Notes: generated by a model from the sequence alone, not told the origin. A DNA stretch of 64,000 nucleotides from Miscanthus floridulus (GCF_019320115.1 NC_089586.1:806001-870000), one strand, 5' to 3'. Positions 45,005 through 58,900 are shown, numbered from the stretch's first letter. Translations and numbers: made by a program.

Positions 45005-45333
45005 TTAACTGTTGTATCGATCTCAATTTATCCAGACTTATGTTAATTTCATGTTGCCTACATATTAGTTATTGTCACAAACTATATTATGAAAACACAA
45101 AAAATTAGTACCATAACTATTTTCAGCTCGTATTCAGTGAACAAATGAGGTGTCATCAGCCTCAGGGGCATACAGGTCATTTTGCACTCAGGACAGACAA
45201 TCTAAGGGCAATAATCAGGATTGCCAAACACCCTCGATTGTTTAGACAGCAGATTCTTTTCGTCGTAGCTTATCAAAAAATCCTGATCAGATTAAAATCG
45301 ATTCTCAGATAAGCGTTCCCAAACAGGGCCTAA

Positions 45334-46813
45334 AATTTATCCCACAATTAAGGGGAGGGCCATCACAGGGGCCAGCTGCCAGCTCAGCAGCTGCAGACAA
45401 TCACGTTTGGAGCAAGGAAATAAAAAAAAATCACCATAGTCAAAAAGGAAAACCAACGTGGAAGGGTCTTGACCACTCGTTTGGTCACTGGTACCCACCG
45501 AGACTCCCATCCAGCGGCAGGCGGCACCTGTACTGCCAGTTCAGCTCCACTTTTTAGGGTGCCTGCACATTTGAATCCTTGATGTACTTTTTATTTTCAT
45601 TTAAATCCGAGATGTACTTTTATTTTAGGACCGACGGAGTAGTCCTGGTCGGCCGCTACCACTCCCAGTTGCTGCTTTTAGATAGGCCGGCGGCCGGCCG
45701 GCCGGGTTGCCTACGAACTCACCACCCCTTCCGTTCCTCAATGAACGTTGCTGTGTCCACTGTCCAGTCTCCAGTGAAACGAAGAGACCTGCTGCCGTAT
45801 TCATGACACGACGAGTCGACACGGCCATGCCCTGCCGGCTGCCGCCCTGCACGCGCTCTGCTCTTGTGGGACATGGACATCAACCACGGGCCGGAGGATC
45901 GCCCGCCCACGCACACCTGCCCCATGGATTGCCCTGCTGCAGTGCTGCCTGCCTGCCATTCGCGCATGGTGAATCGATGAGACACGTTTCCTCTGGACGA
46001 CGATATGATGATCGAAGCCACGAGGCAGCTTCCGTGCGAACGCTGTCGTGTGCCCGGCCGCCGACGTGCGTCGCTAGCTGTCGCCCCAAGCCATGCGCAT
46101 GGCCCGTCCGCCGACTGGGCGTCCAGACTGGTTCCGTGCGTCCGTAGCAGCACTGAGTCTGATGAGTGTACTGCTCACTGACAACCGGCTGTTGACACGG
46201 AATGGAGATGCATGGATCATGGTCGTATATACGGACACTTCGGTGTGTGGCTAGCGATTCTTGGCCGGTATTGACCCGGGTAAATTTTCTGTTGGACCCC
46301 GGTGGTAGACTGGCAGCCCAGTAGCAACAGCCCATCTCTTTAGCCCTTGAGTGATCAGGCTAGCAATAGTACAGACAGAGCCGGCCTAAATGCTAAACGT
46401 AGCCACGCCTTTTTTTTCATCTTTGTTATTCTCGGCTGCTTGCAAACCAAATCCTTTCTGCTTCTCCCATCAGCGCATCGCTAATCCTCCTTGCCGTCGG
46501 GTGGTGAAGTGATGATCTAAGCTGGATGGTCGGCCGGACTTAAATCCCAGTGATGAGCGAGCCGTCAACTTGCGACCGTGGGCAGCCCCGTCAATAGCAA
46601 TAAGGTTGCTCTCCGCTCATCTCCTCTCCTGATTGTGTCTCCGTCCAGTCTTAAGTTTTTTTTTTCAGCTATACAGTCTGACCTCGAAAGGCAAGTAGTA
46701 CATTCACAAGATGGAGGATTGTAACCACAGAGGGAAACTATAGGAGGTAACTGCACACTATGCAATTGTTATTTTATCTTTGCGATGTTATGTATGATAT
46801 ATATATTATCGTC
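45334..46813. other. Intergenic sequence, no gene recognised
   Basis: A GC-rich block at 45640-46150 has several overlapping ORFs on both strands, none with a known domain. 45605-45643, ending AGGACCGACGGAGTA, looks like a lone Stowaway end. Confidence 0.4.
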
Positions 46814-47104
46814 AGGGTTCAAAATTTTGGTGAAATTTCGCGAATTTTGGTGGTGGCCGAAAGAAAATCCGAATTTTTGTAATACACTGATACATGTGCT
46901 ATATAACTCTAGACTCATATTTTTTATTGTTTATGTTGCATATTCTTGTGTAGTCATAAATCATGCTAATATATGTTTAGATCTAAATATTCTTAGAAAA
47001 ACATACTTCATGTGCTAGTCTCTATAAAAATTTTAGCCGAATTTCATAAAATTAGGCAATTTCGAGGGTGGCAGAAATTTTTATAATACCAAAATTGAAA
47101 ACCT
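46814..47104. repeat. Possible MITE with AGGGTTCAAAATTTTGG-type ends
   Basis: The left end AGGGTTCAAAATTTTGGTGA and the inverted right end AAGGTTTTCAATTTTGGTAT are imperfect inverted repeats flanking an AT-rich core. Related AATTTCG words occur near both ends. No target duplication is clear. Confidence 0.5.
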
Positions 47105-48526
47105 TGATTATTGTAACCTATGACTTAGTACTAGGTTCTGTGAGTATCGACCCCGCGACCAATTTTGCTGGCTTCGCCCCAGGCTGGCTGACGGACGGAC
47201 GGAGGGAACATGATCGATGATGACGACGATGATAGCATGCAGATGCAGTGCAGTGCAGACTAGGGCCGTACGGATTTTTACCCCCAATGGCCTGGCCGTC
47301 ATGGTCGCGTCCGGCCGGCGACGCTTATCGGGTATCGGCGCGGTGTCCCCCGCCGTGCCGCCGATGCAGTGCACGCTAGTACAGTACTACGCAGCAGTAG
47401 CAAGCCGTGGAAGACAGTGCAGACAATATGGGCATTAGTAGGCCTTGCGGGTTTTGGTCAGGTCCAAAGTCAGAAAACTGCACGGCCCAGTGGGCCAGGT
47501 TTAGTAGACCTCTTTTTCGTTGAGGGAGCAGACTTCTTGGACTTTGGGGAATATACTCGTAACAATAATGGAGTAGAGTGCTCAGCTCATTTTTAAGAAA
47601 AAAGAACCAAATTTCGTCTCTCTAGAAACCATCTCCTCCAAATGTCATTTTCCCCTTTTTTTTCTTTCCCTGAAAATCATCTCCTCTAAATGGATTGCCT
47701 CCCCTCAAGAAAAATAAAATAATTTACTAATTTGTGTCTCTGTGTGTGTCAATATGGGTATGCATTATTTCTAAGATTTGGACCACTTGAGATTGGGAAC
47801 CCCTGTGGTGATATACCACGGAGTGAAATGGCACCATCAGCTTAATGCGTTTGTTCCCTATAATTTAGACATATATTAATCAATCATGTGTACCTTGTTG
47901 AAAATAAAGGTGATACTCAGATGCCAAAGCTACCAGAAAATATATATTATCAAAAAATGGTTCTACTGATGCAACCGATAAAACTATATATTTATCTATA
48001 TTTATTTTAAAGATTAAAGAGAAAAAAATGTCTCTCTCACACACACTCTCTCCCCCCCTTCCTATCCGTCCGTCCCTAACTCGAACGACGCTCACTCACC
48101 CTTCCACCATTGGGTTTGAAGCTACCAAACAATCATTGACGCTATATTATTTATGTCATGGCTTGCCCCCCCCCCCCCCCTAGCCTCTTCGCACCGTGGT
48201 GTGTGTGACTCGTCTTATAACTTTCTTAAACTCATAGCATTTGCACAATAGCCCCCCTTTTAAGTTTAGTAAATCTCCTGTCAATTTTCGTAGCAGATTA
48301 ATCATCTATTGCACTAACAGTTATCATGGGCTTGGAATTTATTTGATTTAAGGTTGGGTCAAGCCTAATTAAATCCAATAAAATATAGATAGTTTATTGT
48401 CATTGGTACAAGCACCACACAATAAATTGCATGTCGCCTTTTGCAATGCGTGCGCATGTTTATTAGTTAAAAATGAAGGATAACCCATAAAATAAAAACA
48501 ATGTTATCCTGGTTTTTGACATTATT
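47105..48526. other. Intergenic sequence, no gene recognised
   Basis: AT-rich to mixed. A run of C occurs at about 48166-48180. No coding feature could be supported. Confidence 0.4.
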
Positions 48527-51500
48527 TGTAACACCTCTGGTGTTACGAATTTGCTTAGCACTTAGGTTAAGGTCTCGGAGAATCTTGTCGAACGAGTTTT
48601 TGAATTTTAACAAGTTCAAACACAGACAACAAAAAACAATTTCTGTAAACAAAAACAAAATATAACGTATGTATAGTGCTTATATAAGAATGGTGAGCAG
48701 ATAGTGTAGATAAGAATACAACTTTAATTTTGGGAAGTGAATATTGTTAACTAGGGTTTTGGGAGCTCAAAAATCGAATCCGAAATTTAAACTAGAACTT
48801 TCTATTGAATCGACAAGAAATTGAACTTAGGTTACGAACGCCATTTTTAGTGAATTATATTGAGCAAAATAGTTAAAAGGTGCTTAAATGTTTTGCTCCT
48901 ATGGGTTAGTATGTAGTATGGGCTATTCAGTGAAATATTCATTGGTTGAAATTAATAAGGTTTAGACATATTAAAGATTGCTGCAAAAAGTGCTAATGGT
49001 TGTTAGTTCTAACCGAACCTTGCCCTCTTCTAAGTGGAAATGACAGTAGACAATGCCGTTTTGACAATCAAATTCTAACCAATTTGTTTAAACACTAACT
49101 TCATGTTCTCATACCGTTGGTTGCCTCTAAGTGAGTACTTGAGCATGGCTTAGGTGGTAGTGGTGTTGGGTGTCACGACACCCTCGCAAAATTGCTCGAA
49201 CCTCATTAAAACGTGTCAAAGTCGTGTTGTTGAAGCTTTGTTCGCGAACTAATGTTCAGAACGACGAGCTCACATTGGCATCCATCTACCTCCTTCCCTG
49301 GTGGTCCTATGGTCATGGCGATGGCGTTGCTAGGTCTTGCGATCGTTAGTGACTTTTGGCAATATGGACTTTACGATAGGGGAGTAAGTTGAACCTCAAC
49401 TGTGATCGTTAGTGACTTTTGCTACGCTCTGAAATGTGTGCACGTCACATTGGGTAGCCGTTCGGACTGGGGTCGTGGTCACCGCGGGCACAGCGTGGTG
49501 ACGCCGGGGTCGTCGGCTCGCGCGTGCACCAGGCCTGTGCCACGCTGCGCCCAGGTCTTGCGTGGTCCGACCTGGCTGGCAGTGGTCTGGTCACCCGGTC
49601 GTGGTGTGCGCATGCCAACGCCAGCCACCGAGCCATGTGCGGGGTCTTGGCGGAGCTGCCACTATCACCGCCTTGCCATCGTGGCGCTCGCCCCACCTTT
49701 CATCCTACCTACCGCGTCGAGTCTCTAGACGTGTGCCATTGCAGCCGCGCCTAGGTCGACGACCCTGGTCACTGTGGTGACGAGATGTTTCCTTGCCTCG
49801 CTTGCTAGCTGACGCCAGGGAGCCCCCGCTCGGGTCTTGCCGCTCCATTCAAGCGCATCGCGCCAAGCCCATGAACCGTCACCTGTGCGCACGTGTTCGA
49901 TCTACCGCCATCAAATGGAGCCGCCCCGTCTTAATTCGCTCACCCACGCTCGGGTGCACTTCCATGGCATGACCATGGCTAGAGCTCTACCTTTCCACCC
50001 TCCAATTCGCCTAGATCAGGGCTTCATAGTTCAATTCCTCGTACTAGTAGGTGGCATAAGAAGGAAAGAAGGCGTCCCATCTTCCCCATGCCCGGTCAAG
50101 CGCTACCGACCGCCAATTTAGCATTTTGCTCACCGCCGGCCATGGGTGCCGCCGCAGCCAATGGATCGGGGGTAAGTATCAATCCTTGGGAAATAACCCA
50201 ATTGATGGCGTTTCTGGACTCATGTTGATCCACTCTAGCTGGTGCTCGTGATAGGTTGGTTTGGTTTCTTGTTGTGGGTGCGGTGACGTGACAGTGCCGC
50301 GCTCAGAGAGCCACCACTCGCTCGGTCGCACGTGGCCAGATCGTCCCAGTGCTCTTGTGTTTCAACCGTCATTGGAGCGTGCACCACGGTGAGCTACTAA
50401 TGCTTCTCCGCCACCTCTACCCATCTGAGAGTGCGTAGGTTCATCAGAACAGGCACGCCGCCGCCGTGGCTAGCCGCTGCCTCTCCCGGTAGTACGCCGC
50501 TGAGTTCCCAACCGCCATCCATGCTTGCGGGTTTAGTCATAGATCATGGTCGGCCCTTTATTCCTGTCGCGGCGGGTCTAGCTCACCTGACGTAACCGCC
50601 ATGGTCGTCGGTGTGCCGTGCCGTCACACGCGGGTACGCCGGGGACCTCCCCGTTGCGAAGGTAACATATTCCAAGGTCCTTAATGTAAAATACGTCTCT
50701 CATGCAATAGTGATCAGAGGCGCCGCGTAATAACTGGTTAGTTCGAGGGTTCTTTTGCAAAACACGAGAGTGCGCGGGGGCCTTCCGGTCTTGGGACGCG
50801 CTGGGCCGTCGCGACGCGTGCGTGGCCGCACCCGCGCTGGGCTGCTGGGCCGATTAAGTCGCCACCGACCCTTTTCTTTTCTAAAGCATTTCCTAAAGTA
50901 GTTTCTAAAACCAAACTTGTAAATTCAATAGAAATTTGTGTAGTTGACCAAAAATTATGAGACTAATTTTGTTCAGTTCCTAAAATCATGATCTACCTGT
51001 TAGTGTATTTTGTTCACATAGTTTTATGGAAATTTCAAGAGTAATCTAATTAATTGGAAGCACTTAATATTGTTAAAACATGAACTTGTAGGAATTATTG
51101 TGAGGAATTGGTAGTAGTGTTAGCTCTAGAATTTTTACAAAAAAATCCTAACATTATTAGATGCTCACTGTAATTTTTGTAGCTCCATAATAATTAAATT
51201 GCTAAGGTAGCTAAATGAGCCCTAATTCGAATATATAAATTTAATCAATAAGAAACCAAAACACCTTGGAATTGTAGGACTAAAACATTTTTCCGGAAAC
51301 AAAGCCTTACTCGATGATGTGGATACGTAGCCTAGTACGCTAGTCATTAGAGCTAGCTCGTTAGTTTACGAGACGTAATCGTGTTCTTGGAGTTGTGGTT
51401 GCCGTGGGTTAATTACGTTTTCTGCGTTGCATCTACGTATATTATAATAGGAACAACGATGGATCGTGTAGCCGATCAGAGTAGCAGAAAAGATGGTGCC

Positions 51501-51639
51501 TTGGTGATCGTGTTACCACGATGGAATGCTAATCCTTGGTTACCTCTTGCCCAGGCAAGCCCCGGTGCATAACCCCTATTATTCTGCACTTTATTTTATG
51601 CTTGTGCATTAAGTTTTAAGGAGTTGAATAAAAACCATT

Positions 51640-51641
<2 letters not shown>

Positions 51642-51694
<53 letters not shown>

Positions 51695-51695
51695 G

Positions 51696-51767
<72 letters not shown>
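51642..51767. repeat. (TA)n microsatellite, first part
   Basis: About 125 bases of nearly perfect TA repeat with one short break (ACATGCATACAT) near 51691-51702. It continues at 52034 on the other side of the MITE. Confidence 0.92.
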
Positions 51768-51770
<3 letters not shown>

Positions 51771-52030
51771 AGAGGCTATTCAGTAGCCGGCTACAAAATA
51801 AGTTATTCTGTAGCCACCTCCATTTACTATAATTTTATATACTAATTTACCATAATGTCAATACATATTTACGATAGTTGGGTTACTATAACACATGGGG
51901 ATATTTACCATAACGTTATATTAAACCACTTAGTAAGGAGTTACTGTAATCTCGTAAATTAATATAGTAATTATCATAACTCAAAGTGGCTACAGAATAA
52001 GTTATTCTGTAGCCAGCTACAGGATAGTAG

Positions 52031-52033
<3 letters not shown>
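51768..52033. mobile_element. MITE with nested palindromic ends inserted in a TA microsatellite
   Basis: The left arm contains GGCTACAAAATAAGTTATTC followed by TGTAGCC. The right arm has GGCTACAGAATAAGTTATTC followed by TGTAGCC, then AGCTACAGGATAG. Each arm is itself a palindrome and the arms are inverted copies of each other, about 40 bp long. The core is AT-rich and non-coding. TA repeats on both sides hide the true target duplication; TA would fit a Tc1/mariner-type MITE. Confidence 0.75.
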
Positions 52034-52106
<73 letters not shown>

Positions 52107-52107
52107 G
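52034..52107. repeat. (TA)n microsatellite, second part
   Basis: A TA repeat with one break (ACATATATA) near 52089. It was probably continuous with 51642-51767 before the MITE inserted, or expanded afterwards. Confidence 0.85.
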
Positions 52108-53240
52108 AGTCCTACCAGTATGTCAGGATCGTGTAGATTGCTATGCTATAGGATTCGGTAGAAGTCGAGTGATTACCTGTCACTCGCAAGAGATAGGAAA
52201 GATATTATTGTTGTTATTATATTACTATCACATGGAATATATATGGAGTATAATTGGAGACCAGGCGGAATGGTACTTTGGATCTAAACTTGGTTAGGCA
52301 TTCGAGCGAGGCTCGGATTGCACTTGTTCCGCCTGTGTCGATTGAGGATCATCCGTTGCTGTGAATGGTAGTCAGGTCACAGACTTATTATCCTGAGCAC
52401 ATACTTGCTTATGTAAACGAGAAGGCTCGTTGCGCTCTTGTCATGGGTTCCGACTCTTTTCAGACCGACTGATTGGAGGGGGGGAGGTGGAGATCTAAGC
52501 ACCATGCTGAGACGGGTCTTAAGTGTGGGAGCTTGGAGTACAAGTTTGGACGGGGACCTGGACCCCTCGACGGGAGTGAAATGGGTTGGTCTCGTTTGTG
52601 ACTGAGGTACAAACGGGGCGTGTGTTTCGGGGTACCCAGCTGGGATACATTGATTCGTGAATCGCCGTTTCTATGAGACGGTACCGACTTGGCTATGGTC
52701 TAGCACCGTAGTAAAAACTGGAATACGAAAGATGGTAAAATAGTTCTGATTGCTTACCACCTGCTTGAAAGTAGCATATGTGCTTACATAGAATGGATAG
52801 TTAATGGACTAATGATGACTGCTAATAAAATTTAATATAAGGACGCACGTTTAGTAATGCTTCCGCAGATACAATATCCCATAAGCCAAATAAGTTTTGC
52901 ATATCCTTGGAGTCTTTTATTTTTCTCCTATTGGGTAAGTCTTGCTGAGTACAATCGAGTACTTAGGGTTTTATTCCCCCTATTGCAGGTGACCGATAGA
53001 TGGTAGACGACTTTTGTGTGTGTAAACCCCCTGGTGCGCTCAGAGAGGATTCCTTTCACGCTACGACCGTAGAGTTTATTTATAATCCTCGCTAAAAGTT
53101 TTTAGAAGAAAAGTTTTATGATTCATCATTAATCTTTTTTCACTCTAATTCTGATCATACGTTGTTCTCCGCTTTTTTGTTGGCCGATCTCTCTCCTTCT
53201 GTAACTGGGACCGAAATGGATCCAAGACGTAGCACACTCT

Positions 53241-55933
53241 TTTTTTCTTAATATACTATTGTCAAATTGAAGTATACGTTTGTATATATATTATGGAACA
53301 AATAGACAGCAACAAGAATACATTTTTCTGAAGTTTTGTCCTGAGGTGGCAACAACATGTGCAAAGGCCCTGCCGCCCTGGCCCTGCCCCAAACCAACAT
53401 GATGGAGGCTGCTGCTTCTGGAAGAAAGAGGCCACGTACGTTTGTCTTATAAGCCGTACTATTTCAACGAACGAAATAATGTTTTCTCTCACAATAAATT
53501 AGTGAAAAGTACTCTCAGTCATGGGCCAGAGGCTGGGAAATGCCATAACGTGGCAAGTTGGAGAGATCCTAACTCCTAATAAGAGATCCGGAATCTATCT
53601 AATCCACCAGAATGCACGCTTCAACAATAAACAAGCACAGAACAGGTCCAAACGAATCCTGCCTTGGTTTTGGAGGGGAAATCTCGCAAGTTGTTGCCGG
53701 AGACTACCGGCTGTGATCTCCAGGACGACCGAATGATCTGCATGCGTGTATTCTCAAATGATTCTATCTAGACTAAAAAACACAGAGAAGGCATATATAT
53801 CGAAGGATTTGTTGGTATACAAGCATTGCACTGTCAACATCACATAGGCAGTGTCAGCGTCATGTCCTGCCGCCTTTTAATCATTTGCGGCTGTGCCCAA
53901 GCTTTTCTGGGCAGGGAGATGGCTGCAGCGGGTTATGGCGGATAAACAATGCGATTATGTGCGGTGTGTGTTCGCCAAGGTTGATACGGTGCGGATTAGA
54001 ATACACTAGCCTGCTAGGACATGTTAATCTGGCAAAAAGTGAGCCGCTTGCTAATGGAGTGTGATGACTTTGTTGGTGTCACTTTTGATCCATCTAACCT
54101 GGCTAGGGGTGACCACAGACATGGGAAAGGAATCCTGTGATGACTTGCTAATTGTTGTTTAATGATGGCGCTATCATCTGCGGGCGGCCTAGTGCTCAGC
54201 GCATCAGGGACCGGAGGCTCGCTGGACGACCCTGCTGTTCTGAACATGGTCCGTCGTCGGATTGCCCCGTAGGCCAGAATGCCAGATGGGATCTTGACCA
54301 CCAGGCAGGCATCAGCTGGTGAGAGGTGACATGGCGGGCTGGCGGCAGCGAGCTGCTTGGCCGGCGCACGGGCAGGCGGTGGGCGACGTCCAGAGACGGC
54401 GAGCGCTGCGCACGTCATGTCAGGCGCGAGTTGCTCATGCGAGGTGCTGAGCCTTGGCGTCACGCCCACCTCTCAACAAGTAGGCAAGGCAGCTGCGCTG
54501 CGAGTATTTTTCGGCCATCCGATGTGAGGCGAGGCGAGAGAGGCCCGCAGCAAAAGGTATGTTCCCACTTGGCACTGAGAAAAGGAAACTGTGAGTCGTT
54601 TCTGCGTAGCTGTCGCGGATGCTGCCCGCGCCGCGGGGGAGGCCGCCCGTCCAAGTGGCTGCCGATGCAGTCCTAATCCTCGCCCGGTTGCAGTACTCGA
54701 CCTTGAGAAGGGTCAGCCATGGCTGCAGGCACGCACATCATGCGATAGTATAAGATGATGACATGATAGGATCAATAACAACAAGACTGTGCTTGGACTT
54801 TGAGAGCGTTTGTTTGCATAGGCGGTATGATGCGACAGTCGTGTGGTACTGTGGTCCATACACAGGCCAGCCAAACCACCAAACTAGTTTTCAGGCCTGA
54901 TCAAAGCTCACCTGGAACACGAAGAACAGTTCATGAGTTGTTTAGACCGGAAAGTTCCTACGAAACTCCCGTGTTTTGAAGGACTGATGATGGACTCTAG
55001 AGTTGCTCGGGACGGGGTGGACATGCTTGCTCACACTGACGATAAGGGATGCGCGGCTGGTTGCAATCAGGATGCCATCATCATGTTCTTCCGATCGCCA
55101 AAATGCGAGGAAATGGGTTGCTGATCAAATTTATTTTCTCTCACGCAGCTGTGCAACGTGGACATTTATACATAGTAACCTTAGAGCTGATCACACTTTA
55201 GATACGGATCTTAGCAGAAAAGCAACCTCAAAGGCACCTACTAGTTTAATCTATACTCATTTCAGAAGTTCAGATAGTGGGTGTGGGGAGTGCTGTCTCT
55301 TTTTTCTTTTTCTTTTTTGCACACTAGCTAGCGTGCCCGTGCGTTGCTACAGGACAATAAAACTTTTATACTAAAAACACACGGATCACACAACAGATTA
55401 TATTGCACCCCTACAATTTACAATTCCAAAAAATATATATTCTAACCTCTAAATTTCTTTTTGACAAAATTAATCTACAGTTTGTTGAAAGATTAAAAAG
55501 GTGCCAGCCACCCATGTACTCTCTAGCTATCAGATTTCGCCGTCCCTTGCCACAGCGTACTTCTAGTTAAATGAGTGTGCATGTGCCGACTCGTGGAGTC
55601 TGTTTTGCATGTCCAGTTCTTAGCTTAAGTTGTGCATTGCACTCAGATCCATCTCCACCACTCAACTGTCAATACGCATTTGAAACTGGAAACAAATCCA
55701 ATTATCAAAAGGATTCAATAATACTAAAAAAATGGGAACAAAATATCAGCATGCTATGCAATAACTTCTGTTTTGCCAACATAAAAAAAAACTTATCCGT
55801 GCTAAAGGATCACAGGTTCATAGTGTACAATGTCAGAAGAGCGTCCTTACCAGGTTTCAAGTTTCTATATATTATACCATTGGCATGTAAACAGTCCATT
55901 GCATAGTTAATTGCAGTGTGTGATGTGTGTATC
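53241..55933. other. Intergenic sequence, no gene recognised
   Basis: Contains a partial MITE-like piece at 53440-53515 (CTTATAAGCCGTACTATTTC, TTTTCTCTCACAATAAATTA) related to those at 63187 and 63766. A GC-rich stretch at 54180-54700 has overlapping ORFs without known domains. AGCGTGCCCGTGCGTTGC at 55330-55347 resembles a motif scattered through grass repeats. Confidence 0.35.
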
Positions 55934-58900
55934 TGTAACACCCTAAAATTTGCTACTTTGGAAATGTAGTTAAATCGATTTAATTTTAATTTTTTGTGCA
56001 CATGAAACATAGGAAAGATAACAATTTTTATTAAAATAAATTTATCATAGGGCTTAGCAACATTGATGGTGCACTCATGCTGGTGCATATAATTTATTGA
56101 AGTGAGTGGTTTTGGTTAAAATTTCAAAAAGGATTTGAGTTGCTATGAAAACAAGTTTGAAATAGGTTTTGAAATAAAGAAAAAGAAAAGAAAAAGGACA
56201 AACTCGCCCTCTCCCCAGCTCGTTTTTTTCTCTTCCCCGCCGGCCTGCTTCCCCCTCCCTTCCGGCCCAAGCTGGCGAGCCCAACTCGGCTTTCCCCTTT
56301 CCTCTTCTCTGCGTGGCCTAGCAGCGCCGTCCCACTGGCCTAGTTTCCCACCTCACCGTTCCTCTCCCGTGCATCCTCGCTTGTTTCGCTGACGCACCGG
56401 ACCCACTCGTCAGGAGCGTCTTCTTCCCCTTAGTCATGTCTGAGCCGGACATCATCCGGCCAAGAGTCCACACTCGCCTTGCTTCCCCCACCATTTTGTG
56501 TGTGCCGCAAGCCGCCTTGCCCTCTTAAATAGTAGACGCGCCCCACGCCGCCTTCCATCGAAGCTGAGCAAGTCCGCCATGTTCCCGTGTCCTAGAACAG
56601 CACTGCCACAAGCTTGAGCACTACCACCGCTGTTGAACTGCCGATTCGCCGCTTCTTCGCCTCCGTGACTTCCTTGCCGAGCTCCGCGAGAAGGTAAGCA
56701 ACCCTCGGGTACGATATGGCCCTCTATCCCGCCTTCTACCACCAGAACTGCGCCGCCGTAGTTCCCCAGCGAGCTCTGAGTTGCCCCTACCGAGCCAAGC
56801 TCGTCCCCGCACCATCATAGCCCTCTCCGACCCCACTGATGGGTTTGTCGTGGCGCCCTCTTGCTCCCCATGCTCTCGGTTCGCTCCTCCATGGCCTGTA
56901 GGCCATTTTCGGAGACCACCGGTGAGTTTTCCGCCACCGGCAATGGAGTCCACCGCGTCGGCGCCTCTGTTCTAGCCAGCCGAGTCCTGGAGCCACCGTA
57001 GTTGCCTGATCCAAAATCAAAGGCCAGGATTAGAACGTACCCCTTCGTTGGCATATTTTCAAAAAGGCAATTACAATTACTTGCGGCTTAACCCGTTGTC
57101 CCTGTAATCTTTCAAAAGAGCCCTTATAAGTATTTCGGTTTTAACCCGCAGTCCAAAACGTCTTTTCAGATTTTGTTTTCTTCTTTTGAAAGCGTATTTT
57201 GTTTCGGTTAAATCTAAAATACGTTTTCAGCTATTTACAGTTTTGCCACTAGATTTGTTTTAGCCATAAAATCTCCGTTTTAACTCTGATTTGATCCGTT
57301 CAACTTGCGTTGGGTTCATAATTCCATAATATACATGTTTATACTACTGTTAAGCATGTTTTCAACTTTTAAAATTAGAGGTTAGATTTAATCTATTATT
57401 TTACTAAATGAAATCCTGTTTAATTCATAACTTCTTCGTTTTAGCTTTGATTTTTGTGATCTTTGTGTCTGTGTGCTCGTAGCATTGTGTAGAACCGTTT
57501 TAAAACCTTTTTAACTCCTATTTCTACTGTTTGATGTATTGTTCTAATTAGCTTATATTTGTTTGCTATGCATGTATGTATGGATGCCTGTGTGGTGTTG
57601 TTTGATCTCGAGTAGGCAGTGAGTTTTGTGTTGGTGATCTAGAGCAACGCTTTAAAGATCAAGACCAGCAGCGATACTTTGAATTAAGGCAAGTATAATG
57701 TGAGGCTCCTTGTTACCTATTCACTTTAATGCAATCTCAATTCATGTGCATATGTTAATGAATCGCTTGGAGTCTACCTACCTTGATATTGATTATCCTG
57801 TCCTTGATTTACCTATGGGTTTTGCATGTGGGTAGTATGCTCAGTTTACTCCAACTAATATTGATTAAAGAATACAATTAAAGATATATGCAACATGGTA
57901 TTAAAAGATGCTTTTTAGCAATATGGAACAAAGGGGGCTAGAGCATTGGGCCTTTTCTTATGGTGCTCTAGTTTCTCTCCATAAGGACTCATCTTTAAGT
58001 GACAACCTAGGACTTACAGTACAACCATGAGGACCACATGGCTCTGGTCTTAGTTTAATACCTTGCTCTTTCTAGTTTGTAGCAGTTTACCAAAAGAGCA
58101 AGAGGGGCATACCGGGCTGGGTATGGGCCTCATCCCCAGGGTGTGTACTATGCTGTGTGTATCAGTGCCACTTTTGAAGATGACTCCATAACACTTAGGA
58201 GATGGAATCCTTAGCGGCTGCTCCTTATTAGAATAACTGGGGAAAAGCTTCGTAGTGTACCCTGCCTGCTCACATTGGAAGTGTTTTGGGATTAATTAAC
58301 CCGGGCATATGGGTAACACGACTCGTGGTAAAAGTGTACAACCTCTGCAGAGTGTAAAACTGATATACCAGTCGTGCTCATGGTCACGAGCGGCCTGGAT
58401 CCTTACTGAATAGTTGGTTACTCGGGTGGTTTGGGTTATGATTAAAATTGTTGATATCTTTAATTACTCATATTTGAGATGCCTAAGCATAACTTAGCAA
58501 TTTATGATTAATAATAAAATATAATCAACTAAAATTGCTTACCGCAGTTCAGTCATATCAAGCCTTTTGAGCCTGCATCCCCTCATGTTATGCTTGCTAA
58601 ACAGTAGTTGCTTACGCTTGTTTTATTTTAATACATTGGAAAAATCTCAGATGGGTACCAGATGGAAGTTCTTTAGTGGAGTTTTCTAAGAGGTGTTAGG
58701 CTTGTGATCAACCAGTTGACTATTCCTGTGGTATTGAAGGCTTCACCAGAAGAATAGAGTTATAGCATATACTGTAAAATAAGATTATGTCTTTTGTAAC
58801 GAATATTTATGTGCTATGTAATAAAGGCATTGTCTTTGATATTACCCCTTCATTTGTAGCTATATGTGTGAATTGAATTCCTAGGCACACATATGATTTG
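55934..58900 (+). repeat. TGTAACACCCTAAAATTT-type LTR, 3' end undefined
   Basis: It starts TGTAACACCCTAAAATTTGC at 55934, a typical start of Ty3/gypsy LTRs in grasses. It has a C-rich segment (56200-57000), then AT-rich sequence with long T runs and no coding features, ending somewhere near 58800-58950. No matching target duplication for the left flank GTATC was found. It is a different subfamily from the TGTAACACCtctg/ccttg type. Confidence 0.5.

Larger units (their letters stand above)
42159..45330 (+). mobile_element. PIF/Harbinger DNA transposon with TAA target duplication
   Basis: This is a 3172-bp element. The left end is GGGCGTGTTTG...CGCTTA and the inverted right end is GGCCCTGTTTG...CGCTTA, followed on both sides by a GAATCG match. 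TAA is duplicated at 42156-42158 and 45331-45333. It carries the two genes expected of the family in the same orientation, a Myb/SANT-like DNA-binding protein and a DDE transposase. The transposase is broken, so this copy is probably dependent on others. A pyrimidine-rich leader (42340-42600) and a 66-bp tandem duplication precede the genes. Confidence 0.88.
48527..53240 (+). repeat. TGTAACACC-type long LTR, plus strand, degraded
   Basis: It starts TGTAACACCTCTGGTGTTAC at 48527, the same palindromic start as the solo LTR at 26290-30495. It shows the same internal order: AT-rich, a GC-rich block (49270-50870), AT-rich, TA microsatellite, then a segment (52260-53060) related to 27300-26580 inverted. 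The 3' end is not identified and no target duplication was found, so 53240 is approximate. It may be a decayed solo LTR. Confidence 0.6.

Noticed and set aside
45640..46335. Overlapping frames of about 145-150 residues on both strands
   Set aside because: No recognisable domain, no splice or promoter support, and similar lengths on both strands suggest GC-driven openness.
51624..51845. Tyr-Ile repeat protein
   Set aside because: It is a translation of the TA microsatellite.
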